A stretch of DNA of 64,000 nt from the NCBI RefSeq assembly GCF_014207745.1, contig NZ_JACHJB010000002.1, positions 1,302,001 to 1,366,000 on the forward strand. Reading direction: 5' to 3'. Every line of letters begins with the position of its first letter. Positions within the stretch are counted from its first letter, which is position 1. The notes beneath the pieces were generated by a model, which made no database searches, had not been told where the DNA came from, and saw only the letters and a list, made by a program, of their open reading frames with translations. Shown one piece after another: positions 7,519 to 14,929 of the stretch. The position numbers were made by a program, and so were the translations under genes. This stretch comes from Nonomuraea muscovyensis. GTDB taxonomy: Bacteria > Actinomycetota > Actinomycetes > Streptosporangiales > Streptosporangiaceae.

Positions 7519-8603
7519 GCCTTCACCTTGAGGATCTTGTCGTCGCCGGGCCCCGGCGTGCCGAGCTGGTCGCGGTTGCTCGTGGTCAGCCACAGGCAGC
7601 CGTCAGGGGAGCGGACGACGGTGCGCAGCCTGCCGTACTCGCCGGTCAGGAACGCGGCGGGAGTGCCGATGCCGTCACCCTGGAGGGGGATGCGCCACAG
7701 CCGCTGGCCGCGCAGGCCCGCGATGTAGATGACGTCGCGGGCGATGGCGAGCCCGCTGGGGGACGCCTCGGCGGGAGCCCACTGCCACAGCGGGTCGACG
7801 TAGCCGGGCGTGCCGGTCTGGCCTTCCACGACCGGCCAGCCGTAGTTGGCGCCCGGGGTGATGAGGTTGAGCTCGTCCCAGGTGGCCTGGCCGAACTCCG
7901 ACGCCCACAGGCGCCCGCGTGAGTCCCACCCGAAGCCCTGCACGTTGCGGTGGCCAAGGGAGTAGACGGGCGAGCCGGGGAAGGGGTTGCCGGGTGCGGG
8001 GGCGCCGTCGGCCGTGATCCGCAGGATCTTGCCGCCGAGGCTGGCCGGGTCCTGGGAGTGGTTCGCGACGCCGGCGTCTCCCGTGCCGACGTAGAGGTGG
8101 CCGTCGGGGCCGAACGCGATCCGCCCGCCGAGATGGGAGGTGCCCGTGGGGATGCCGCTCAGCACCGGCTCCGGCGTGCCGAGCCGGCCGTGTGTGTAGC
8201 GCATGCGCACGATCCGCTGGTCGGCCGTACCGGTGTGGTAGGCGTAGACGTAGCGGTCGACGGCGAAGGCGGGCGAGACGGCCAGGCCCATCAGTCCGCC
8301 CTGGCCGACGACGTTCACACCGGGGACGACGCCCACCTCGCGGACCGGCCTGCCGGAAACGACCGACACGATGCGGGCCGTGTTGCGCTCGCTGACCAGC
8401 GCCTCGCCCCCGGGCAGGAACGCCACACCCCAGGGCACCTGCAGGTCCGTGGCCACGGTGCCGGTGACCGCCGGTTCGCCGTTGACATCGGAGCGGGGCT
8501 CGGTGGCGGCCAGGGCCGGCTGAGCTCCGAGGAGTGCGAGGGCGAGACCGAGGGCCAGGGCCCGGACGCGCCGGACACCGGGCACGCGTGGCGAAAATGG
8601 CAA
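7515..8603 (-). CDS. Secreted glucose/sorbosone dehydrogenase-like beta-propeller protein
   Basis: A 362-residue exported protein of the GSDH/Asd family (PQQ-type soluble aldose sugar dehydrogenases). It has a signal peptide (hydrophobic stretch ALALGLALALLGAQPALA, cleavage after ALA), then six-bladed propeller signatures: LQVPWGVAFLPGG, GQGGLMGLAVSP, GGRIAFGPDGHLYVGTGD, SLGHRNVQGFGWD and NYGWPVVEGQ. The TTG start at 8603 is chosen because TGAAGGGA lies 8 bp upstream; a GTG at 8585 is possible. It opens the coupled operon ending in selD. No PQQ biosynthesis genes are seen in the window. Confidence 0.85.
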   Translation of the reverse strand: MPFSPRVPGVRRVRALALGLALALLGAQPALAATEPRSDVNGEPAVTGTVATDLQVPWGVAFLPGGEALVSERNTARIVSVVSGRPVREVGVVPGVNVVGQGGLMGLAVSPAFAVDRYVYAYHTGTADQRIVRMRYTHGRLGTPEPVLSGIPTGTSHLGGRIAFGPDGHLYVGTGDAGVANHSQDPASLGGKILRITADGAPAPGNPFPGSPVYSLGHRNVQGFGWDSRGRLWASEFGQATWDELNLITPGANYGWPVVEGQTGTPGYVDPLWQWAPAEASPSGLAIARDVIYIAGLRGQRLWRIPLQGDGIGTPAAFLTGEYGRLRTVVRSPDGCLWLTTSNRDQLGTPGPGDDKILKVKA

Positions 8604-8858
8604 AACGTTATCCCTTCACAAAAAGGCATCAAGAATTGGACTCGGCCTGAAAAGGTGAGGCGACGCCAAGGGGAAAAACCGCACAGGAGGCGATCCGTGA
8701 GGGAATCTACAGCGGCGTGTTAGCGTGATCAAGAGGCATCTCACGAGTCGCCGCGCGATATTCGGGAAAGAGTGATTTCCGGATTACCCGTCCGGTGACC
8801 TACGGTCAGGGAGCGGTCACAGGAAAAGGAATGCCAGAGGAACGGTAGGTTTCCGTGC
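8604..8858. promoter_or_regulatory. Divergent control region between the selD operon and selA-selB
   Basis: This 255-bp gap must hold the promoters for both the minus-strand selD operon and the plus-strand selA-selB operon. On the minus strand TTGATG and TAACGT, 16 bp apart, lie just before the TTG start. A tiny open frame (ATG at 8831, five codons, stop TAG 8846-8848) with a purine-rich AGGAAAAGGA in front lies 10 bp before selA and could act as a leader. No experimentally defined motif is recognised. Confidence 0.35.
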
Positions 8859-10175
8859 ATGATGGATCATCGTCGGTCGATCCCGCGCACGGACGTGCTG
8901 CTCGCCGACCCACGACTGGCCGAGGCTGGTCGGCGGCTGGGGTCCGAGCGCGTCAAGGGCGTGGTCGTCGCCATGCAGCAGCGTGCCAGGGAGGGGGCCA
9001 TCTCGCCGGAGGAGGTCCTGCCGGCGGCGCTGGCGGCGCTGCCGGCCAGCGCCTCCGGGCTGCGACGCGTGATCAACGCCACCGGCGTGCTGCTCCACAC
9101 CAACCTGGGCCGCGCCCCGCTGTCCGCCGCCGCCCGCGAGGCGGTGGACAGGGCCGCCGGCGCCACCGACATCGAGCTGGACCTCGACACGGGCGCACGC
9201 GGCAGGCGTGGGCGGACGGCCTTGGCCACTCTGGCCACCGCCGTACCCGAGGCCGAGGCCGTACACGTGGTCAACAACAACGCAGCCGCCCTCGCCCTGG
9301 CGGCCACCACGTTCGCCGCCGGCCGGGAGATCGTCATCAGCCGGGGCGAGCTCATCGAGATCGGCGACGGCTTCCGCCTGCCCGACCTGCTCGTCGCCAC
9401 CGGAGCGCGGCTGCGCGAGGTGGGCACCACGAATCGCACCGCGGTCCGCGACTACGCCGAGGCGATCGGCCCGGACACCGGGATGGTGCTCAAGGTGCAC
9501 CCGTCCAACTACCGCATCGAGGGCTTCACCGCGTCTGTCCCGATCGCCGAGCTCGAGGCGCTGTGCCGGCGGCACCGGGTCCCGCTCGTGGGCGACGCGG
9601 GCTCCGGGCTGCTGCGGCCCGAGCCGCTGCTGCCGGACGAGCCCGATGTGGCCACCTGGCTGCGCCAGGGCGCCGACCTGGTCACCACCAGCGGTGACAA
9701 GCTGCTCGGCGGCCCGCAGAGTGGGCTGATCTTCGGCCGGGCGGAGCTGGTCGAGCAGTTGCGGCGCCACCCGCTGGCGCGGGCGCTGCGGGTGGACAAG
9801 CTCACCCTCGCCGCGCTGGAGGCAACGGTCGGCGGCCCCGGCACGCCCACCCTCGACGCGCTGCACGCCGACGCCGCCGGGCTGCGCCGCCGGGCCGGGG
9901 AGCTGGCGGCCCGGCTGCGCGACAAGGCGGTCGCGGCCGAGGTGGTGGACAGCGCCGGCGTGGTCGGCGGCGGTGGCGCGCCGGGGGTGCGGCTGCGGGG
10001 CGCGGCCGTGGCCCTCGACGAGCGCCTGGCCGGCGTGCTGCGCCGTGGTGAGCCGCCCGTGCTCGGGCGGGTGGAGCGCGGGCGATGCCTCCTCGACCTG
10101 CGTGCCGTTCCGGAGGCCGACGACGAGACGTTGCTGAACGCCGTCCTGGCCGTGGCCCATCATGTGCCGGACTGA
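8859..10175 (+). CDS. selA: L-seryl-tRNA(Sec) selenium transferase SelA
   Basis: A 438-residue PLP enzyme that converts seryl-tRNA(Sec) to selenocysteinyl-tRNA(Sec) with selenophosphate. Family signatures are present: VINATGVLLHTNLGRAPLS, ATDIELDLDTGARGRRG, VVNNNAAA, VHPSNYRIEGF, and the PLP-binding Lys281 in TTSGDKLLGGPQSG. An adjacent ATG at 8862 is equally possible as start. selB follows with at most 19 bp between stop and start, so they form one operon ending in the tRNA-Sec gene. Confidence 0.97.
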   Translation: MMDHRRSIPRTDVLLADPRLAEAGRRLGSERVKGVVVAMQQRAREGAISPEEVLPAALAALPASASGLRRVINATGVLLHTNLGRAPLSAAAREAVDRAAGATDIELDLDTGARGRRGRTALATLATAVPEAEAVHVVNNNAAALALAATTFAAGREIVISRGELIEIGDGFRLPDLLVATGARLREVGTTNRTAVRDYAEAIGPDTGMVLKVHPSNYRIEGFTASVPIAELEALCRRHRVPLVGDAGSGLLRPEPLLPDEPDVATWLRQGADLVTTSGDKLLGGPQSGLIFGRAELVEQLRRHPLARALRVDKLTLAALEATVGGPGTPTLDALHADAAGLRRRAGELAARLRDKAVAAEVVDSAGVVGGGGAPGVRLRGAAVALDERLAGVLRRGEPPVLGRVERGRCLLDLRAVPEADDETLLNAVLAVAHHVPD

Positions 10176-10194
10176 CGAGTTGAAGGGCACGAGC

Positions 10195-11979
10195 GTGCAC
10201 GTCGTCGCGACCGCCGGGCACGTGGACCATGGCAAGTCCACCCTGCTGCGCGCCCTGACCGGGATGGAGCCCGACCGCTGGGCGGAGGAGCGGCGCCGGG
10301 GCCTCACCATCGATCTGGGGTTCGTGTGGACCAGCGACCCGGACGTCGCCTTCGTCGACGTGCCCGGCCATGAGCGGTTCATCTCGAACATGCTCGCAGG
10401 GGTGGGGCCGGTCCCCGCCGTGCTGTTCGTGGTGGCCGCCGACGGGGGCTGGCAGGTGCAGTCCGAGGAGCACCTGGCGGTGCTCGACACGCTCGGCGTC
10501 CGGCACGGGGTACTGGCGGTGACGCGGGCCGACCTCGCGGACCCGGCCCCGGTGCTGGCGGAGGCGGCCGAGCGGCTCGGCCGTACGAGCCTGGGCGGGG
10601 TCGAGGCGGTGGCCGTCAGCGCGGTCACCGGACAGGGGTTGCCTGAGCTGCGGGCGGCGCTGGGCAGGCTCACCGCCGCCCTGCCTGTCCCCGACCCGTC
10701 GGCGGACGTGCGCCTGTGGATCGACCGGGCGTTCACCGTGGACGGGCGTGGCGTCGTCGTCACCGGCACGCTGGGCCGCGGCACGCTCAGGACGGCGCAG
10801 ACCCTGGAGATCGCCGGCACCGGCGACCTCGTCGAGGTGCGCGGCCTGCACAGCCTGCAGGTGGCCTACGAGGAGGTCCGCGGGCCGGCGCGGGTGGCGG
10901 TGAACCTGCGCGGACGGGCGGCGGCCGGGCTGCGCAGGGGGGACGCGCTGCTCGACCCGGAGCGCTGGGCGGAGGTCGGCGAGGTGGACGTCCGGCTGGA
11001 CGAGACCCATGCGCCGGCCGCGCGGGCGCGGGTGGCCCGGGCGGACGGCGCGGCCGCGAGGATGCCCGGGCAGCTCATCTGGCACATCGGCTCGGCCGCC
11101 GTGCCGGCCAGGGTCCGGCCGCTGGGCTCCGGCACCGCTCGCGTCACGCTGAGCCGCCCGCTCCCGCTCCGCCTGGGCGACCGGGCGCTGCTGCGCGACC
11201 CCGGCAACCGCGACGTGTACGGGGCGACGCTGCTGGACGTGCGGCCTCCCGCGCTGGACCGCCGCGGCGCGGCGCGGGCCCGGGCCGCGGAGCTGGCCAC
11301 GCTGACCGGCGCGCCGGACGGCGCGGCCGAGTTGCGGCGGCGCGGGCTGATGCGGCGCGCCGACATGCTCGCGATGGGCGCGACGCCGCCCGGTCCGCCT
11401 GTGGCGGGCGACTGGCTCGCGGACGGGGAGCACTGGGCCGGGCTCCGCGGCCGGCTGCTCCGGCTGGTCGAGGAGCATGACAGGGCGCATCCCGAGGACC
11501 CGGGCCTGACGCCCGAGGCCGTCCGGCAGGCTCTCGGCCTGCCGGACCGCGCCCTCGTCGACGCGCTCGCCGCCGGGACGTCGCTGCGCCGCCGGCGCGG
11601 CCGGCTGGCCGCTGCCCTGCCCGTGCTGCCGGAACGGCTGCGCGGCGCCGTCGCCGCCGTCCGGCGCGAGCTGGCCGGTGCCCCCTTCGCCGCGCCCGAT
11701 GCGGGCAGGCTGGCCGAGCTGGGCCTGGACGCCAGGGCGCTGGCCATCGCCGAGGCCGCCGGTGCGCTGCTGCGGGTGCAGCCGGGGGTCGTGCTGCTGC
11801 CGGGCGCGCTGGAGGAAGCCGTGCGCATCCTGGCCGGGCTGGCGCAGCCGTTCACCGTCGCCCAGGCCCGTCAGGCGATGGGAACCTCCCGCCGGGTGGC
11901 GCTCGCGGTGCTGCAGCGCCTGGACGGGCTGGGCCGGACCCGGCGCGTCGACGACGCCCACCGGGTGATCCTCGGGTGA
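10195..11979 (+). CDS. selB: Selenocysteine-specific elongation factor SelB
   Basis: A 594-residue translation GTPase that brings Sec-tRNA(Sec) to the ribosome at UGA codons with a SECIS hairpin. The GTG start at 10195 is preferred because GAAGGG lies 7 bp upstream and the product begins directly with the G-domain (GHVDHGKST); an in-frame ATG at 10162 would add 11 residues overlapping selA. G2 is RRGLTIDLGF, G3 DVPGHERF, G4 TRADL (less usual than TKAD). EF-Tu-like domains II and III follow (FTVDGRGVVVTGTL), then the winged-helix C-terminal repeats that bind the mRNA hairpin (LVEEHDRAHPEDPGL onward). The tRNA-Sec gene begins 23 bp after the stop. Confidence 0.97.
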   Translation: MHVVATAGHVDHGKSTLLRALTGMEPDRWAEERRRGLTIDLGFVWTSDPDVAFVDVPGHERFISNMLAGVGPVPAVLFVVAADGGWQVQSEEHLAVLDTLGVRHGVLAVTRADLADPAPVLAEAAERLGRTSLGGVEAVAVSAVTGQGLPELRAALGRLTAALPVPDPSADVRLWIDRAFTVDGRGVVVTGTLGRGTLRTAQTLEIAGTGDLVEVRGLHSLQVAYEEVRGPARVAVNLRGRAAAGLRRGDALLDPERWAEVGEVDVRLDETHAPAARARVARADGAAARMPGQLIWHIGSAAVPARVRPLGSGTARVTLSRPLPLRLGDRALLRDPGNRDVYGATLLDVRPPALDRRGAARARAAELATLTGAPDGAAELRRRGLMRRADMLAMGATPPGPPVAGDWLADGEHWAGLRGRLLRLVEEHDRAHPEDPGLTPEAVRQALGLPDRALVDALAAGTSLRRRRGRLAAALPVLPERLRGAVAAVRRELAGAPFAAPDAGRLAELGLDARALAIAEAAGALLRVQPGVVLLPGALEEAVRILAGLAQPFTVAQARQAMGTSRRVALAVLQRLDGLGRTRRVDDAHRVILG

Positions 11980-12002
11980 GGCGGCCCGCTAGGATGTCGC
12001 GC

Positions 12003-12095
12003 GGAGGCGACTGGGTGCCTGGTGGCCCTCCCGGTCTTCAAAACCGGTGGCGCCGAGCATCTCGGCGCGGCGGGTTCGATTCCCGTCCGCCTCCG
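12003..12095 (+). tRNA. selC: tRNA-Sec (anticodon TCA)
   Basis: A 93-nt tRNA with all selenocysteine tRNA marks. The acceptor arm GGAGGCG (12003-12009) pairs with CGCCTCC (12088-12094); an eighth position is A-C. The anticodon stem CCGGT/ACCGG encloses the loop CTTCAAA with anticodon TCA at 12038-12040, which reads UGA. The variable arm is very long (CGCCGAG 12051-12057 with CTCGGCG 12061-12067, loop CAT). The T loop is TTCGATT. Discriminator base G; CCA is not encoded. It follows selB by 23 bp and is probably cotranscribed with selA-selB. Confidence 0.97.
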
Positions 12096-12118
12096 CTCGC
12101 AGGGCCCTGGCTGCGAGC
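12095..12118 (+). terminator. Hairpin after tRNA-Sec
   Basis: A perfect 8-bp stem GCTCGCAG/CTGCGAGC with an 8-nt loop directly behind the tRNA, beginning at its discriminator base. No T-run follows. It can end the selA-selB-tRNA transcript and also lies at the convergent end of the beta-propeller gene; it may also guide 3' processing of the tRNA. Confidence 0.55.
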
Positions 12119-12140
12119 CCGGCCGACAGCGCTGGTGCCG

Positions 12141-13235
12141 CTAGTGCCGGGCTCCTCCTGGCAGGACGACGGCGGCCTGGCCGGGGACGTCGAACAGCGT
12201 CCGGCTCCCCGAGGGGGAGACGGACTCCAGCTTCTGCCGCCCGTTGATCTGGTCCTGCGGAACCCGGATGACGGCATAGCCGCCGCCCACCGGTCCGACC
12301 GGGAACTGGTCGGCCGGCAGTGGCAGGCGAGCCACCTGCTTGCCTGTGAGATCGAACTCCAGGACCGTGGTGCGGTCGCCGGAGTACTCCAGAGTGAAGA
12401 CCCGCTCGCCGTTCACCTGAATCCACAATCCGTGGTCCGTGTCGGCGAGCACACCCGCTCCGGACGTCAGGGTGACGGTGCGCCCGGTGCTCGCGTGCTT
12501 GAGTGTGACCCGCTCGAGCGGTAGTTCGCCGTACTGGCTCTGGTCGAGAAGGAGGGGGTCGCCCGAGGGCAGCAGGCCGACCGGCTCCTGCCGGGGAGGC
12601 AGGTCGAGCTCGCCGGTGCGGCCGCTCGGGAGCTCCAGCGTCACGTACGAGCTGACGTTCCCGCTGGCGTGGTAGCCGGCGATCAGCCGTCGAGAGTCCG
12701 CGGACCATGCCCACGGGCTGTACGCGCTGTCCGTGTCGCCGCCGCCCGGAGGTTCGAGTCTGTGCACGCCACCGGCCAGCAGATCCCTGACCTCGTATCC
12801 GCCGCTGACGGGTTGTCCGAGCCAGCGCCCGTCAGGGGAGAGCGTGATGTTCCCCGGCGGGTTGACGGTCCGCTCGCCCAGGAGATACTGCCGCCCATCT
12901 GCGAGCAGCAGGAAGGTGGGGCACGTCGAATGGCAGGCGGTGTACACCATGGCGCCCTTCCCGACGGGGCCGGTGGAGGGGAGCGCCGGCGCCTCGGCAG
13001 GCGGTTCGACGGCATGCGTCGGTGACGCCACCGTCGCCGCGGCCTCCGAAGGATCGGGCAGGCGCTGCTGGAAGGCGGCGAAACCGCCGACGACCATCAT
13101 GAGGGCGGCCGACCCGGCGATCAGGGCCCTGCGCGTTCGCCGGGTGCGCAGGGTGACGAGCGCCTTGTCGGCGTCGGCATAGTCGCGCGCGTCCTGGTCG
13201 AGGTGGTGATAGGCCTCACTGAGGGGCTGGTTCAT
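12141..13235 (-). CDS. Membrane-anchored beta-propeller (TolB-like) protein paired with the SigE-family sigma factor
   Basis: A 364-residue protein. The first 35 residues are charged and cytoplasmic, residues 37-56 form one membrane segment (ALIAGSAALMMVVGGFAAF), and the outer part carries WD/TolB-like blades (LSPDGRWLGQ, WSADSRRLIAG). The start overlaps the sigma gene stop (ATGA). In actinomycetes SigE-family genes often pair with such a membrane protein, which may act as a zinc-independent anti-sigma factor or as the sensed target. The N-terminus has no ZAS motif, so an anti-sigma role is inferred from position only. Confidence 0.75.
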   Translation of the reverse strand: MNQPLSEAYHHLDQDARDYADADKALVTLRTRRTRRALIAGSAALMMVVGGFAAFQQRLPDPSEAAATVASPTHAVEPPAEAPALPSTGPVGKGAMVYTACHSTCPTFLLLADGRQYLLGERTVNPPGNITLSPDGRWLGQPVSGGYEVRDLLAGGVHRLEPPGGGDTDSAYSPWAWSADSRRLIAGYHASGNVSSYVTLELPSGRTGELDLPPRQEPVGLLPSGDPLLLDQSQYGELPLERVTLKHASTGRTVTLTSGAGVLADTDHGLWIQVNGERVFTLEYSGDRTTVLEFDLTGKQVARLPLPADQFPVGPVGGGYAVIRVPQDQINGRQKLESVSPSGSRTLFDVPGQAAVVLPGGARH

Positions 13236-13735
13236 GAGCGCACCTCCGCTTCGAGTAGTCGGGGAGCCACCTGTCGCAGGCGCTTGAGCGCGTCATGCGT
13301 GTGACGTTTCACCGTCCCGATGGAGCATCCCAGCTGAGCGGCGACCGCGCTTTCGGAGAGATCCTCGTAGAACCTGAGATAGAGCACGATCCGCTGCTTG
13401 GCACCCAGCACGCTCAGCGCCCGCAGCAGCGCGACCTTCAGTTCCGCCTGCGCGGACTCGTCCGCGGACGGCGAGGACTCGGGAAGGTCCGCGGTCGGGA
13501 AGAACGCCAGCCGGCGGGGGCGACGCCACGTACGCAGCTGATTGATCATGACCTTGCGGACGTAGGGCTCCGGGTCGCCCTCCCGCGACACCTTCCGCCA
13601 TCGTGCCGCGACCTTGACCAGGGCCTCCTGCACCAGGTCCTCGGCCAGGCCATGGTCTCCCGTGAGCAGGTAGGCCATCCGAGACAGCGCCAGCCCACGC
13701 GCGGCCACGAACTCGTGGAACCCCTCATCTGACAC
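13232..13735 (-). CDS. SigE-family ECF RNA polymerase sigma factor
   Basis: A 167-residue ECF sigma-70 factor of the actinobacterial SigE family (also SigM-like, TIGR02983 type). Region 2 is FHEFVAARGLALSRMAYLLTGDHGLAEDLVQEALVKVAARW with the typical RMAYLLTGD, region 4 is LGAKQRIVLYLRFYEDLSESAVAAQLGCSIGTVKRHTHDALKRLR. The GTG at 13735 follows GGAGGG at a good distance; a longer start has no ribosome site. It lies downstream of operon A of the MauE/MauD-like system on the same strand, 72 bp after it, so it may be partly cotranscribed with it. Confidence 0.92.
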   Translation of the reverse strand: MSDEGFHEFVAARGLALSRMAYLLTGDHGLAEDLVQEALVKVAARWRKVSREGDPEPYVRKVMINQLRTWRRPRRLAFFPTADLPESSPSADESAQAELKVALLRALSVLGAKQRIVLYLRFYEDLSESAVAAQLGCSIGTVKRHTHDALKRLRQVAPRLLEAEVRS

Positions 13736-13764
13736 CGGCCCAACCCTCCGTCGTGGACGCCTGC

Positions 13765-13797
13765 CTCTAAACACTCACGAAGACCGGCGAAAGGTTG
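13765..13797 (-). promoter_or_regulatory. Candidate ECF-type promoter of the SigE-family gene
   Basis: On the minus strand CAACCTTT (13797-13790) and GTTTAGAG (13772-13765) are separated by 17 bp. AAC-containing -35 boxes are typical of ECF sigma factors, and the element sits 30 bp before the sigma gene start, so it may be an autoregulatory promoter. No second copy was found before operons A or B by eye. Confidence 0.4.
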
Positions 13798-13806
13798 AGT
13801 GGGATT

Positions 13807-14193
13807 TCAGGCCGCGGCACCCCACAGCGCCAGTCCGGCCAGCAGGACCAGCGCCGCCCGGGCCCACGTGCGGATCGACGCCCGCTCCCGGGTACCGAAG
13901 CACAGGCAGGGCGCCTCCTCCCCCACGACCAGGAGATACGTCTGCGCCGCGGTGAAGGACGCCCCGAGGCAGGTCCCCATCACGCCCACGACCACGTCGG
14001 CGACGGGAGAGAACGCGGCCAGCGCGGCGAGCGCCTCCACGGTCACGACCGTGAAGGCGCCCACCTCGGCCATCCGTCCTCGGATCCCGAAGGTCACCAG
14101 GCTGCTCCGGAAGGCGGTGAAGTCACGCGCCTTCCCGAGTACGGCCAGCACCAGGACGACGCCCAGCGCGTAGCGGGCGACCATGGCGATCAT
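13807..14193 (-). CDS. MauE-like membrane protein, operon A
   Basis: A 128-residue protein with four predicted membrane helices, of the MauE/DoxX-like redox-associated type. MauE proteins work with the thioredoxin MauD in forming the disulfides of methylamine dehydrogenase light chain. The family marker is the PCxCFG motif; here it is APCLCFGTRERAS near residue 97. The start overlaps the stop of the Sec-containing gene (ATGA). It is the homologue of the protein at 19656-20186, which has the same motif as VPCGCLDE. Confidence 0.8.
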   Translation of the reverse strand: MIAMVARYALGVVLVLAVLGKARDFTAFRSSLVTFGIRGRMAEVGAFTVVTVEALAALAAFSPVADVVVGVMGTCLGASFTAAQTYLLVVGEEAPCLCFGTRERASIRTWARAALVLLAGLALWGAAA

Positions 14194-14921
14194 CCGATCA
14201 CCATCATCGCCACGAGGGGAACGGCGAGCACGACGAACAGCACCTTCAGCCGGGGGAGGGTGAAGGAGAAGGCCGTGTCGGCCGCCATCCTGTCGCGTGC
14301 GGCGGCGAAGGTCAGCAGCATCAACGCCCGTGCCGCCGCGAAGCCGGCGCCCGCCAGGAGTGCTTCCTCCCAGGACGCCAGGAACATGATCGAGATCGCC
14401 ATGATGTGCGGCAATCCCGTCGGAGAGTACGTGCGCATTCCCGTGCCCATCTCGGCGCCGAACTGCACGGCGCCCCAGAAGGGGATCCTGGTGACGAACT
14501 GCGGCACCAGCCGCGCGTTCTGGAGTAACGGGAAGGAGAGCACATCCAGCTCGCGCAGCAGGAAGACAACCGCCGCCGTGGCGACCAGGATCTGCAGAAC
14601 CACCGTCGGGAACGGGGCTCGGAGCACAGATCCGACGACCACCAGCACGAAGGTGACGGCGCCCGCTCCCACGAACAACCCGGCGATGAAGCCGGCGATA
14701 TCAGTACCCCGCCGGACCGACGAGGACAGCACCCAGGCGCTGTTCAGGCTTCAAACAGAGCCGGAAAGGGAGAAGCCGGCGACGAGGGCCGCCACCAGCC
14801 AGGTGAAGCCCTTGGTGTCCGCGCCCGCCAGCGCCGTGGCCAGCACCAGCAGCTCCGCTGCGGCGATCAGTGCTAGGCCCGGCACCAGCAGGCGGACGGA
14901 CGTGGTGGTGGAGTTGCTCAT
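14190..14921 (-). CDS. Candidate selenoprotein A: polytopic membrane protein with in-frame TGA (Sec57)
   Basis: Read through TGA at 14753-14751, this is one 243-residue membrane protein with about seven hydrophobic segments. Residues 1-56 end in GFSLSGSV, the TGA is codon 57, and SLNSAWVLSSSVRRG follows in the same frame. The homologue at 18942-19655 has the TGA at the matching place, with GFSLSGSV before and SLNSA after; the downstream stretch differs mostly by synonymous changes (for example Ser AGC versus TCA). Later shared motifs are QNARLVPQ and QFGAEMGTGMRTYSPTGLP. A hairpin follows the TGA by 7 nt, and selA, selB, selD and tRNA-Sec are 2-10 kb away. A membrane thiol/selenol relay (CcdA/DsbD-like) fits MauD and MauE neighbours, but this is inference. 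The alternative, a short 56-residue protein plus a second gene from GTG 14732, lacks a ribosome site. Confidence 0.85.
14726..14743 (-). promoter_or_regulatory. SECIS-like hairpin downstream of the TGA, copy A
   Basis: On the minus strand ACAGCGC pairs with GTGCTGT (seven pairs, one G-U) around the loop CTGG. The stem starts 7 nt and the loop 14 nt after the TGA. Bacterial SECIS elements are short hairpins in the coding region just after the UGA with G residues in the apical loop, so position and shape fit. The distance is slightly shorter than in E. coli fdhF. Confidence 0.55.
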
Positions 14922-14929
14922 GAACCCGG

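Noticed and set aside
9802..11961. 719-codon minus-strand frame opposite selB
   Set aside because: Pure shadow of selB; Gln/Arg/His-rich and no domain.
14190..14192. Terminal TGA of selenoprotein A as a second Sec codon
   Set aside because: It overlaps the next start (ATGA) and the operon B copy ends in TAG at the same place, so it is a true stop.
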